64,000 nt of DNA from Volucella zonaria (Eukaryota; Arthropoda; Insecta; Diptera; Syrphidae): contig CAWYQB010000402.1 in NCBI GenBank assembly GCA_963966105.1, forward strand, positions 124,001 through 188,000. Reading direction: 5' to 3'. The first letter of the stretch is position 1. Each line of letters starts with the position of its first letter. Made by a program: the position numbers and the translations under genes. The notes under the pieces were generated by a model. The model saw only the letters and a list, made by a program, of their open reading frames with translations, was not told the origin of the DNA and searched no databases. Below are positions 12,195-24,199 of the stretch, piece after piece.

Positions 12195-13215
12195 GCGTCT
12201 GCAGGGGTCATATTATGCACCAGAAAAAAAAATTCAAAATCTTAAAATGGCTATAACTCCTAAACTAGGCGTCTGCGGGGGTCATATTATGCACCAGAAA
12301 AAAAAAATTCAAAATCTTAAAATGGCTATAACTCCTAAACTAGGCGTCTGCGGGGGTCATATTATGCACCAGAAAAAAAAAAATTCAAAATCTTAAAATG
12401 GCTATAACTCCTAAACTAGGCGTCTGCGGGGGTCATATTATGCACCAGAAAAAAAAAATTCAAAATCTTAAAATGGCTATAACTCCTAAACTAGGCGTCT
12501 GCGGTGGTCATATTATGCACCAGAAAAAATAAAATTCAAAATCTTAAAATGGCTATAACTCCTAAACTAGGCGTCTGCGGGGGTCATATTATGCACCTTA
12601 AAAAAGAATATTCAAAATCTTAAAATGGCTATAACTCCTAAACTAGGCGTCTGCGGGGGTCATATTATGCACCAGAAAAAAAAAATTCTATATCTTAAAA
12701 TGGCTATAACTCCTAAACTAGGCGTCTGCGGGGGTCATATTATGCACCAGAAAAAAAAAATTCTAAATCTTAAAATGGCTATAACTCCTAAACTAGGCGT
12801 CTGAGGGGGTCATATTATGCACCAGAAAAACGAAAATTCAAAATCTTAAAATGGCTATAACTCCTAAACTAGGCGTCTGCGGGGGTCATATTATGCACCA
12901 GAAAAAAGAAAATTCAAAATTTTAAAATGGCTATAACTCCTAAACTAGGCGTCTGCGGGGGTCATATTATGCACCAGAAAAAAAAAATTCAAAATCTTAA
13001 AATGGCTATAACTCCTAAACAAGGCGTCTGCGGGGGTCATATTATGCACCAGAAAAAAGAAATTCAAAATCTTAAAATGGCTATAACTCCTAAACTAGGC
13101 GTCTGCGGGGGTCATATTATGCACCAGAAAAAAAAAATTCAAAATCTTAAAATGGCTATAACTCCTAAACTAGGCGTCTGCGGGGGTCATATTATGCACC
13201 AGAAAAAATAAAATT
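12195..13215 (+). repeat. Displaced third copy of the 8.5-10.2 kb unit, offset 2806 bp
   Basis: GCAGGG (9395 and 12201), GCGGTGGTC with an AAAAAATAAAATTC linker, CACCTTAAAAAAG (9788 and 12594) and the ATTCTAAATC pair all recur at 2806 bp, so this is the same unit again. The segment with AACAAGGCG plus AAAAAAGAAATTC at 8839-9123 matches 12927-13211 at 4088 bp, the sum of 1282 and 2806. The inverted island and about 1.3 kb of other monomers lie between this copy and the earlier pair. Confidence 0.85.
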
Positions 13216-16200
13216 CAAAATCTTAAAATGGCTATAACTCCTAGACTAGGCGTCTGCGGGGGTCATATTATGCACCAGAAAAAAAAAATTCAAAATCTTA
13301 AAATGGCTATAACTCCTAAACTAGGCGTCTGCGGGGGTCATATTATGCACCAGAAAAAAAAAATTCAAAATCTTAAAATGGCTATAACTCCTAAACTAGG
13401 CGTCTGCGGGGGTCATATTATGCACCAGAAAAAAAAAATTCAAAATCTTAAAATGGCTATAACTCCTAAACTAGGCGTCTGCGGGGGTCATATTATGCAC
13501 CAGAAAAAAGAAATTCAAAATCTTAAAATGGCTATAACTCCTAAACTAGGCGTCTGCGGGGGTCATATTATGCACCAGAAAAAAAAAATTCAAAATCTTA
13601 AAATGGCTATAACTCCTAAACTAGGCGTCTGCGGGGGTCATATTATGCACCAGAAAAAAGAAAATTCAAAATCTTAAAATGGCTATAACTCCTAAACTAG
13701 GCGTCTGCGGGGGTCATATTATGCACCAGAAAAAAAAAATTCAAAATCTTAAAATGGCTATAACTCCTAAACTAGGCGTCTGCGGGGGTCATATTATGCA
13801 CCAGAAAAAAGAAAATTCAAAATCTTAAAATGGCTATAACTCCTAAACTAGGCGTCTGCGGGGGTTATATTATGCACCAGAAAAAAAAAATTCAAAATCT
13901 TAAAATGGCTATAACTCCTAAACTAGGCGTCTGCGGGGGTCATATTATGCACCAGAAAAAAAAAATTCAAAATCTTAAAATGGCTATAACTCCTAAACTA
14001 GGCGTCTGCGGGGGTCATATTATGCACCAGAAAAAAAAATTCAAAATCTTAAAATGGCTATAACTCCTAAACTAGGCGTCTGCGGGGGTCATATTATGCA
14101 CCAGAAAAAAAAAATTCAAAATCTTAAAATGGCTATAACTCCTAAACTAGGCGTCTGCGGGGGTCATATTATGCACCAGAAAAAAGAAAATTCAAAATCT
14201 TAAAATGGCTATAACTCCTAAACTAGGCGTCTGCGGGGGTCATATTATGCACCAGAAAAAAAAAATTCAAAATCTTAAAATGGCTATAACTCCTAAACTA
14301 GGCGTCTGCGGGGGTCATATTATGCACCAGAAAAAAGAAATTCAAAATCTTAAAATGGCTATAACTCCTAAACTAGGCGTCTGCGGGGGTCATATTATGC
14401 ACCAGAAAAAAAAAATTCAAAATCTTAAAATGGCTATAACTCCTAAACTAGGCGTCTGCGGGGGTCATATTATGCACCAGAAAAAAGAAAATTCAAAATC
14501 TTAAAATGGCTATAACTCCTAAACTATGTGTCTGCGGGGGTCATATTATGCACCAGAAAAAAAAAAATTCAAAATCTTAAAATGGCTATAACTTCTAAAC
14601 TAGGCGTCTGCGGGGGTCATATTATGCACCAGAAAAAAGAAAATTCAAAATCTTAAAATGGCTATAACTCCTAAACTAGGCGTCTGCGGGGGTCATATTA
14701 TGCACCAGAAAAAAGAAAATTCAAAATCTTAAAATGGCTATAACTCCTAAACTAGGCGTCTGCGGGGGTCATATTATGCACCAGAAAAAAAAAATTCAAA
14801 ATCTTAAAATGGCTATAACTCCTAAACTAGGCGTCTGCGGGGGTCATATTATGCACCAGAAAAAAAAAATTCAAAATCTTAAAATGGCTATAACTCCTAA
14901 ACTAGGCGTCTGCGGGGGTCATATTATGCACCAGAAAAAAAAAATTCAAAATCTTAAAATGGCTATAACTCCTAAACTAGGCGTCTGCGGGGGTCATATT
15001 ATGCACCAGAAAAAAAAATTCAAAATCTTAAAATGGCTATAACTCCTAAACTAGGCGTCTGCGGGGGTCATATTATGCACCAGAAAAAAGAAAATTCAAA
15101 ATCTTAAAATGGCTATAACTCCTAAACTAGGCGTCTGCGGGGGTCATATTATGTACCAGAAAAAAAAAATTCAAAATCTTAAAATGGCTATAACTCCTAA
15201 ACTAGGCGTCTGCGGGGGTCATATTATGCACCAGAAAAAAGAAATTCAAAATCTTAAAATGGCTATAACTCCTAAACTAGGCGTCTGCGGGGGTCATATT
15301 ATGCACCAGAAAAACAAAATTCAAAATCTTAAAATGGCTATAACTCCTAAACTAGGCGTCTGCGGGGGTCATATTATGCACCAGAAAAAAAAAATTCAAA
15401 ATCTTAAAATGGCTATAACTCCTAAACTAGGCGTCTGCGGGGGTCATATTATGCACCAGAAAAAAAAAATTCAAAATCTTAAAATGGCTATAACTTCTAA
15501 ACTAGGCGTCTGCGGGGGTCATATTATGCACCAGAAAAAGGAAAATTCAAAATCTTAAAATGGCTGTAACTCCTAAACTAGGCGTCTGCAGGGGTCATAT
15601 TATGCACCAGAAAAAAAAAATTCAAAATCTTAAAATGGCTATAACTCCTAAACTAGGCGTCTGCAGGGGTCATATTATGCACCAGAAAAAAAAATTCAAA
15701 ATCTTAAAATGGCTATAACTCCTAAACTAGGCGTCTGCGGGGGTCATATTATGCACCAGAAAAAAAAAATTCAAAATCTTAAAATGGCTATAACTCCTAA
15801 ACTAGGCGTCTGCGGGGGTCATATTATGCACCAGAAAAAATAAAATTCAAAATCTTAAAATGGCTATAACTCCTAAACTAGGCGTCTGCGGTGGTCATAT
15901 TATGCACCAGAAAAAATAAAATTCAAAATCTTAAAATGGCTATAACTCCTAAACTAGGCGTCTGCGGGGGTCATATTATGCACCAGAAAAAAAAAATTCA
16001 AAATCTTAAAATGGCTATAACTCCTAAACTAGGCGTCTGCGGGGGTCATATTATGCACCAGAAAAAATAAAATTCAAAATCTTAAAATGGCTATAACTCC
16101 TAAACTAGGCGTCTGCGGTGGTCATATTATGCACCAGAAAAAATAAAATTCAAAATCTTAAAATGGCTATAACTCCTAAACTAGGCGTCTGCGGGGGTCA

Positions 16201-16465
16201 TATTATGCACCAGAAAAAAGAATATTCAAAATCTTAAAATGGCTATAACTCCTAAACTAGGCGTCTGCGGGGGTCATATTATGCACCAGAAAAAAAAAAT
16301 TCAAAATCTTAAAATGGCTATAACTCCTAAACTAGGCGTCTGCGGGGGTCATATTATGCACCAGAAAAAAAAAATTCAAAATCTTAAAATGGCTATAACT
16401 CCTAAACTAGGCGTCTGCGGGGGTCATATTATGCACCAGAAAAAAGAAAATTCAAAATCTTAAAA
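13216..16465 (+). repeat. Array block with about 904 bp and 227 bp displaced similarity
   Basis: Long runs of A10 monomers alternate with AAAAAAGAAATTC linkers. The succession starting at 14205 resembles that at 15109, 904 bp (twelve monomers) away, both with the GAAATTC linker in the second monomer. Between 15.84 and 16.15 kb the TAAAATTC linker appears at 15838, 15913, 16066 and 16140, spaced as two three-monomer units of about 227 bp, with GCGGTGGTC in the second monomer of each. No gene. Confidence 0.65.
13980..14053 (+). repeat. Representative 74 bp monomer (A9 linker)
   Basis: This minor form has a nine-adenine linker, one base shorter than the A10 form. It recurs at regular places in several higher-order units, for example the 224 bp units at 32.47-32.92 kb, so it is inherited by duplication and not scattered sequencing noise at a homopolymer. 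Individual A9/A10 calls could still be affected by homopolymer errors. Confidence 0.85.
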
Positions 16466-19400
16466 TGGCTATAACTCCTAAACTAGGCGTCTGCGGGGGT
16501 CATATTATGCACCAGAAAAAAAAAATTCAAAATCTTAAAATGGCTATAACTCCTAAACTAGGCGTCTGCGGGGGTCATATTATGCACCAGAAAAAAAAAA
16601 TTCAAAATTTTAAAATGGCTATAACTCCTAAACTAGGCGTCTGCGGGGGTCATTTTATGCACCAGAAAAAAAAAAATTCAAAATCTTAAAATGGCTATAA
16701 CTCCTAAACTAGGCGTCTGCGGGGGTCATATTATGCACCAGAAAAAAAAATTCAAAATTTTAAAATGGCTATAACTCCTAAACTAGGTGTCTGCGGGGGT
16801 CATATTATGCACCAGAAAAAAAAAATTCAAAATCTTAAAATGGCTATAACTCCTAAACTAGGCCTCTGGGGGGGTCATATTATGCACCAGAAAAAAGAAA
16901 ATTCAAAATCTTAAAATGGCTATAACTCCTAAACTTGGCGTCTGCGGGGGTCATATTATGCACCAGAAAAAAAAATTCAAAATCTTAAAATGGCTATAAC
17001 TCCTAAACTAGGCGTCTGCGGGGGTCATATTATGCACCAGAAAAAAAAAATTCAAAATCTTAAAATGGCTATAACTCCTAAACTAGGCGTCTGCGGGGGT
17101 CATATTATGCACCAGAAAAAAGAAAATTGAAAATCCTAAAATGGCTATAACTCCTAAACTAGGCGTCTGCGGGGGTCATATTATGCACCAGAAAAAAAAA
17201 ATTCAAAATCTTAAAATGGCTATAACTCCTAAACTAGGCGTCTGCGGGGGTCATATTATGCACCAGAAAAAAAAAAATTCAAAATCTTAAAATGGCTATA
17301 ACTCCTAAACTAGGTGTCTGCGGGGGTCATATTATGCACCAGAAAAAAAAAATTCAAAATCTTAAAATGGCTATAACTCCTAAACTAGGCCTCTGGGGGG
17401 GTCATATTATGCACCAGAAAAAAGAAAATTCAAAATCTTAAAATGGCTATAACTCCTAAACTAGGCGTCTGCGGGGGTCATATTATGCACCAGAAAAAAA
17501 AAATTCAAAATCTTAAAATGGCTATAACTCCTAAACTAGGTGTCTGCGGGGGTCATATTATGCACCAGAAAAAAAAAATTCAAAATCTTAAAATGGCTAT
17601 AACTCCTAAACTAGGCCTCTGGGGGGGTCATATTATGCACCAGAAAAAAGAAAATTCAAAATCTTAAAATGGCTATAACTCCTAAACTTGGCGTCTGCGG
17701 GGGTCATATTATGCACCAGAAAAAAAAATTCAAAATCTTAAAATGGCTATAACTCCTAAACTAGGCGTCTGCGGGGGTCATATTATGCACCAGAAAAAAA
17801 AAATTCAAAATCTTAAAATGGCTATAACTCCTAAACTAGGCGTCTGCGGGGGTCATATTATGCACCAGAAAAAAGAAAATTCAAAATCCTAAAATGGCTA
17901 TAACTCCTAAACTAGGCGTCTGCGGGGGTCATATTATGCACCAGAAAAAAAAAATTCAAAATCTTAAAATGGCTATAACTCCTAAACTAGGCGTCTGCGG
18001 GGGTCATATTATGCACCAGAAAAAAAAAAATTCAAAATCGTAAAATGGCTATAACTCCTTAACTAGGTGTCTGCGGGGGTCATATTATGCACCAGAAAAA
18101 AAAAATTCAAAATCTTAAAATGGCTATAACTCCTAAACTAGGCCTCTGGGGGGGTCATATTATGCACCAGAAAAAAGAAAATTCAAAATCTTAAAATGGC
18201 TATAACTCCTAAACTAGGCGTCTGCGGGGGTCATATTATGCACCAGAAAAAAAAAATTCAAAATCTTAAAATGGCTATAACTCCTAAACTAGGTGTCTGC
18301 GGGGGTCATATTATGCACCAGAAAAAAAAAATTCAAAATCTTAAAATGGCTATAACTCCTAAACTAGGCCTCTGGGGGGGTCATATTATGCACCAGAAAA
18401 AAGAAAATTCAAAATCTTAAAATGGCTATAACTCCTAAACTTGGCGTCTGCGGGGGTCATATTATGCACCAGAAAAAAAAATTCAAAATCTTAAAATGGC
18501 TATAACTCCTAAACTAGGCGTCTGCGGGGGTCATATTATGCACCAGAAAAAAAAAATTCAAAATCTTAAAATGGCTATAACTCCTAAACTAGGCGTCTGC
18601 GGGGGTCATATTATGCACCAGAAAAAAGAAAATTCAAAATCTTAAAATGGCTATAACTCCTAAACTAGGCGTCTGCGGGGGTCATATTATGCACCAGAAA
18701 AAAAAAATTCAAAATCTTAAAATGGCTATAACTCCTAAACTAGGTGTCTGCGGGGGTCATATTATGCACCAGAAAAAAAAAATTCAAAATCTTAAAATGG
18801 CTATAACTCCTAAACTAGGCCTCTGGGGGGGTCATATTATGCACCAGAAAAAAGAAAATTCAAAATCTTAAAATGGCTATAACTCCTAAACTTGGCGTCT
18901 GCGGGGGTCATATTATGCACCAGAAAAAAAAATTCAAAATCTTAAAATGGCTATAACTCCTAAACTAGGCGTCTGCGGGGGTCATATTATGCACCAGAAA
19001 AAAAAAATTCAAAATCTTAAAATGGCTATAACTCCTAAACTAGGCGTCTGCGGGGGTCATATTATGCACCAGAAAAAAAAATTCAAAATTTTAAAATGGC
19101 TATAACTCCTAAACTAGGCGTCTGCGGGGGTCATATTATGCACCAGAAAAAAAAAATTCAAAATCTTAAAATGGCTATAACTCCTAAACTAGGTGTCTGC
19201 GGGGGTCATAGTATGCACCAGAAAAAAAAAATTCAAAATCTTAAAATGGCTATAGCTCCTAAACTAGGCCTCTGGGGGGGTCATATTATGCACCAGAAAA
19301 AAGAAAATTCAAAATCTTAAAATGGCTATAACTCCTAAACTTGGCGTCTGCGGGGGTCATATTATGCACCAGAAAAAAAAATTCAAAATCTTAAAATGGC

Positions 19401-19560
19401 TATAACTCCTAAACTAGGCGTCTGCGGGGGTCATATTATGCACCAGAAAAAAAAAATTCAAAATCTTAAAATGGCTATAACTCCTAAACTAGGCGTCTGC
19501 GGGGGTCATATTATGCACCAGAAAAAAGAAAATTCAAAATCTTAAAATGGCTATAACTCC
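16466..19560 (+). repeat. Higher-order repeat of 6 and 10 monomers (449-451 and 753 bp)
   Basis: AAACTTGGCG occurs at 16931, 17684, 18437, 18888 and 19337, with spacings 753, 753, 451 and 449 bp. In most units the monomer just before it carries the double change GGCCTCTGGGGGGG, preceded by one with AGGTGTCTGCGG. The 753 bp unit equals the 451 bp unit plus four monomers. Extra copies of the GGCCTCTGG motif near 17390 and 17610 show the internal duplication. This is one of the clearest higher-order repeats in the window. Confidence 0.9.
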
Positions 19561-21500
19561 TAAACTAGGCGTCTGCGGGGGTCATATTATGGACCAGAAA
19601 AAAAAAAATTCAAAATCTTAAAATGGCTATAACTCCTAAACTAGGCGTCTGCGGGGGTCATATTATGCACCAGAAAAAAAAATTCAAAATTTTAAAATGG
19701 CTATAACTCCTAAACTAGACGTCTGCGGGGGTCATATTATGCACCAGAAAAAAGAAAATTCAAAATCCTAAAATGGCTATAACTCCTAAACTAGGCGTCT
19801 GCGGGGGTCATATTATGCACCAGAAAAAAAAAATTCAAAATCTTAAAATGGCTATAACTCCTAAACTAGGCGTCTGCGGGAGTCATATTATGCACCAGAA
19901 AAAAAAAAATTCCAAATCTTAAAATGGCTATAACTCCTAAACTAGGCGTCTGCGGGGGTCATATTATGCACCAGAAAAAAAAAATTCAAAATCTTAAAAT
20001 GGCTATAACTCCTAAACTAGGCGTCTGCGGGGGTCATATTATGCACCAGAAAAAAAAAATTCAAAATTTTAAAATGGCTATAACTCCTAAACTAGGCGTC
20101 TGCGGGGGTCATTTTATGCACCAGAAAAAAAAAATTCAAAATCTTAAAATGGCTATAACTCCTAAACTAGGCGTCTGCGGGGGTCATATTATGCACCAGA
20201 AAAAAAAATTCAAAATTTTAAAATGGCTATAACTCCTAAACTAGACGTCTGCGGGGGTCATATTATGCACCAGAAAAAAAAAAATTTAAAATCTTAAAAT
20301 GGTTATAACTCCTAAACTAGACGTCTGCGGGGGTCATATTATGCACCAGAAAAAAGAAAATTCAAAATCTTAAAATGGCTATAACTCCTAAACTAGGCGT
20401 CTGCGGGGGTCATATTATGCACCAGAAAAAAAAAAATTCAAAATCTTAAAATGGCTATAACTCCTAAACTAGGCGTCTGCGGGGGTCATATTATGCACCA
20501 GAAAAAAAAAATTCAAAATCTTAAAATGGCTATAACTCCTAAACTAGGCGTCTGCGGGGGTCATATTATGCACCAGAAAAAAAAAAACTCAAAATCTTAA
20601 AATGGCTTTAACTCCTAAACTAGGCGTCTGCTGGGGTCATATTATGCACCAGAAAAAAAAAATTCAAAATCTTAAAATGGCTATAACTCCTAAACTAGGC
20701 GTCTGCGGGGGTCATATTATGCACCAGAAAAAAGAAAATTCAAAATCTTAAAATGGCTATAACTCCTAAACTAGGCGTCTGCGGGGGTCATATTATGCAC
20801 CAGAAAAAAAAATTCAAAATCTTAAAATGGCTATAACTCCTAAACTAGGCGTCTGCGGGGGTCATATTATGCACCAGAAAAAAAAATTCAAAATCTTAAA
20901 ATGGCTATAACTCCTAAACTAGGCGTCTGCGGGGGTCATATTATGCACCAGAAAAAAAAAATTCAAAATCTTAAAATGGCTATAACTCCTAAACTAGGCG
21001 TCTGCGGGGATCATATTATGCACCAGAAAAAAAAAATTCAAAATTTTAAAATGGCTATAACTCCTAAACTAGGCGTCTGCGGGGGTCATTTTATGCACCA
21101 GAAAAAAAAAAATTCAAAATCTTAAAATGGCTATAACTCCTAAACTAGGCGTCTGCGGGGGTCATATTATGCACCAGAAAAAAAAATTCAAAATTTTAAA
21201 ATATCTATAACTCCTAAACTAGGCGTCTGCGGGGGTCATTTTATGCACCAGAAAAAAAAATTCAAAATCTTAAAATGGCTATAACTCCTAACCTAGGCGT
21301 CTGCGGGGGTCATATTATGCACCAGAAAAAAAAAATTCAAAATCTTAAAATGGCTATAACTCCTAAACTAGGCGTCTGCGGGGGTCATATTATGCACCAG
21401 AAAAAAAAAATTCAAAATTTTAAAATGGCTATAACTCCTAAACTAGGCGTCTGCGGGGGTCATATTATGCACCAGAAAAAAAAAATTCAAAATCTTAAAA
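19561..21500 (+). repeat. Block with CATTTTATG and GGGGATCAT variants; first copy of a 3095 bp offset pair
   Basis: Three consecutive monomers from 20901 carry consensus, GGGGATCAT, then AATTTTAAAATGG with CATTTTATG. The same triplet starts at 23996, 3095 bp to the right. AACCTAGG at 21290 matches 24385 at the same offset, and AAAATATCTATAACTCC near 21200 matches near 24295. AAACTCAAAATC followed by GGCTTTAAC (20587) has its partner at 23755, offset 3168, a step of one 73-74 bp monomer. Confidence 0.8.
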
Positions 21501-23130
21501 TGGCTATAACTCCTAAACTAGGCGTCTGCGGGGGTCATATTATGCACCAGAAAAAAGAAAATTCAAAATATTAAAATGGCTATAACTCCTAAACTAGGCG
21601 TCTGCGGGGGTCATATTATGCACCAGAAAAAAAAAATTCAAAATCTTAAAATGGCTATAACTCCTAAACTAGGCGTCTGCGGGGGTCATATTGTGCACCA
21701 GAAAAAAAAAATTCAAAATCTTAAAATGGCTATAACTCCTAAACTAGGCGTCTGCGGGGGTCATACTATGCACCAGAAAAAAAAAATTCAAAACCTTAAA
21801 ATGGCTATAACTCCTAAACTAGGCGTCTGCGGGGGTCATATTATGCACCAGAAAAAAGAAAATTCAAAATCCTAAAATGGCTATAACTCCTAAACTAGGC
21901 GTCTGCGGGGGTAATATTATGCACCAGGAAAAAAAAATTCAAAATCTTAAAATGGCTATAACTCCTAAACTAGGCGTCTGCGGGGGTCATATTATGCACC
22001 AGAAAATAAAAAATTCAAAATCTTAAAATGGCTATAACTCCTAAACTAGACGTCTGCGGGGGTCATATTATGCACCAGAAAAAAAAAATTAAAAATCTTA
22101 AAATGGCTATAACTCCTAAACTAGGCGTCTGCGGGGGTCATATTATGCACTAGAAAAAAAAATTCAAAATCTTAAAATGGCTATAACTCCTAAACTAGAC
22201 GTCTGCGGGGGTCATATTATGCACCAGAAAAAAGAAAATTCAAAATCTTAAAATGGCTATAACTCCTAAACTAGGCGTCTGCGGGGGTCATATTATGCAC
22301 CAGAAAAAAGAAAATTCAAAATCTTAAAATGGCTATAACTCCTAAACTAGGCGTCTGCGGGGGTCATATTATGCACCAGAAAAAAAAAATTCAAAATCTT
22401 AAAATGGCTATAACTCCTAAACTAGGCGTCTGCGGGGGTCATATTATGCACCAGAAAAAAGAAAATTCAAAATCTTAAAATGGCTATAACTCCTAAACTA
22501 GGCGTCTGCGGGGGTCATATTATGCACCAGAAAAAAAAAATTCAAAATCTTAAAATGGCTATAACTCCTAAACTAGGCGTCTGCGGGGGTCATACTATGC
22601 ACCAGAAAAAAAAAATTCAAAATCTTAAAATGGCTATAACTCCTAAACTAGGCGTCTGCGGGGGTCATATTATGCACCAGAAAAAAGAAAATTCAAAATC
22701 CTAAAATGGCTATAACTCCTAAACTAGGCGTCTGCGGGGGTCATATTATGCACCAGAAAAAAAAAATTCAAAATCTTAAAATGGCTATAACTCCTAAACT
22801 AGGCGTCTGCGGGGGTCATATTATGCACCAGAAAATAAAAAATTCAAAATCTTAAAATGGCTATAACTCCTAAACTAGACGTCTGCGGGGGTCATATTAT
22901 GCACCAGAAAAAAAAAATTCAAAATCTTAAAATGGTTATAACTCCTAAACTAGACGTCTGCGGGGGTCATATTATGCACCAGAAAAAAGAAAATTCAAAA
23001 TCTTAAAATGGCTATAACTCCTAAACTAGGCGTCTGCGGGGGTCATATTATGCACCAGAAAAAAGAAAATTCAAAATCTTAAAATGGCTATAACTCCTAA
23101 ACTAGGCGTCTGCGGGGGTCATATTATGCA
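21500..23130 (+). repeat. 829 bp tandem duplication
   Basis: CATACTATG occurs at 21762 and 22591, and the linker GAAAATAAAAAATTC at 22002 and 22831, both 829 bp apart (eleven monomers). In each copy the linker variant is followed by a CTAGACGTCTG monomer and preceded by a CCTAAAATGG tail. Differences between copies include a stop-like CACTAG near 22150 in the first and GGTTATAAC near 22935 in the second. Confidence 0.85.
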
Positions 23131-23134
23131 CCAG

Positions 23135-23152
23135 AAAAAAGAAAAAAGAAAA
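23135..23152 (+). repeat. Second expanded linker with 7 bp duplication
   Basis: AAAAAAG is repeated twice before AAAA-TTC, giving an 18-base linker identical to the one at 8278-8295. The two are about 14.9 kb apart and the surrounding monomers do not share other rare variants that I noticed, so independent slippage is possible. Confidence 0.85.
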
Positions 23153-24199
23153 TTCAAAATCTTAAAATGGCTATAACTCCTAAACTAGGCGTCTGCGGGG
23201 GTCATATTATGCACCAGAAAAAAGAAAATTCAAAATCTTAAAATGGCTATAACTCCTAAACTAAGCGTCTGCGGGGGTCATATTATGCACCAGAAAAAAG
23301 AAAATTCAAAATCTTAAAATGGCTATAACTCCTAAACTAGGCGTCTGCGGGGGTCATATTATGCACCAGAAAAAGAAAATTCAAAATCTTAAAATGGCTA
23401 TAACTCCTAAACTAGGCGTCTGCGGGGGTCATATTATACACCAGAAAAAAGAAAATTCAAAATCTTAAAATGGCTATAACTCCTAAACTAGGCGTCTGCG
23501 GGGGTCATATTATGCACCAGAAAAAAAAAATTCAAAATCTTAAAATGGCTATAGCTCCTAAACTAGGCGTCTGCGGGGGTCATATTATGCACCAGAAAAA
23601 AAAAATTCAAAATCTTAAAATGGCTATAACTCCTAAACTAGGCGTCTGCGGGGGTCATATTATGCACCAGAAAAAAAAATTCAAAATCTTAAAATGGCTA
23701 TAACTCCTAAACTAGGCGTCTGCGGGGGTCATATTATGCACCAGAAAAAAAAAAACTCAAAATCTTAAAATGGCTTTAACTCCTAAACTAGGCGTCTGCG
23801 GGGGTCATATTATGCACCAGAAAAAAAAAATTCAAAATCTTAAAATGGCTATAACTCCTAAACTAGGCGTCTGCGGGGGTCATATTATGCACCAGAAAAA
23901 AGAAAATTCAAAATCTTAAAATGGCTATAACTCCTAAACTAGGCGTCTGCGGGGGTCATATTATGCACCAGAAAAAAAAAATTCAAAATCTTAAAATGGC
24001 TATAACTCCTAAACTAGGCGTCTGCGGGGGTCATATTATGCACCAGAAAAAAAAAATTCAAAATCTTAAAATGGCTATAACTCCTAAACTAGGCGTCTGC
24101 GGGGATCATATTATGCACCAGAAAAAAAAAATTCAAAATTTTAAAATGGTTATAACTCCTAAACTAGACGTCTGCGGGGGTCATTTTATGCACCAGAAA

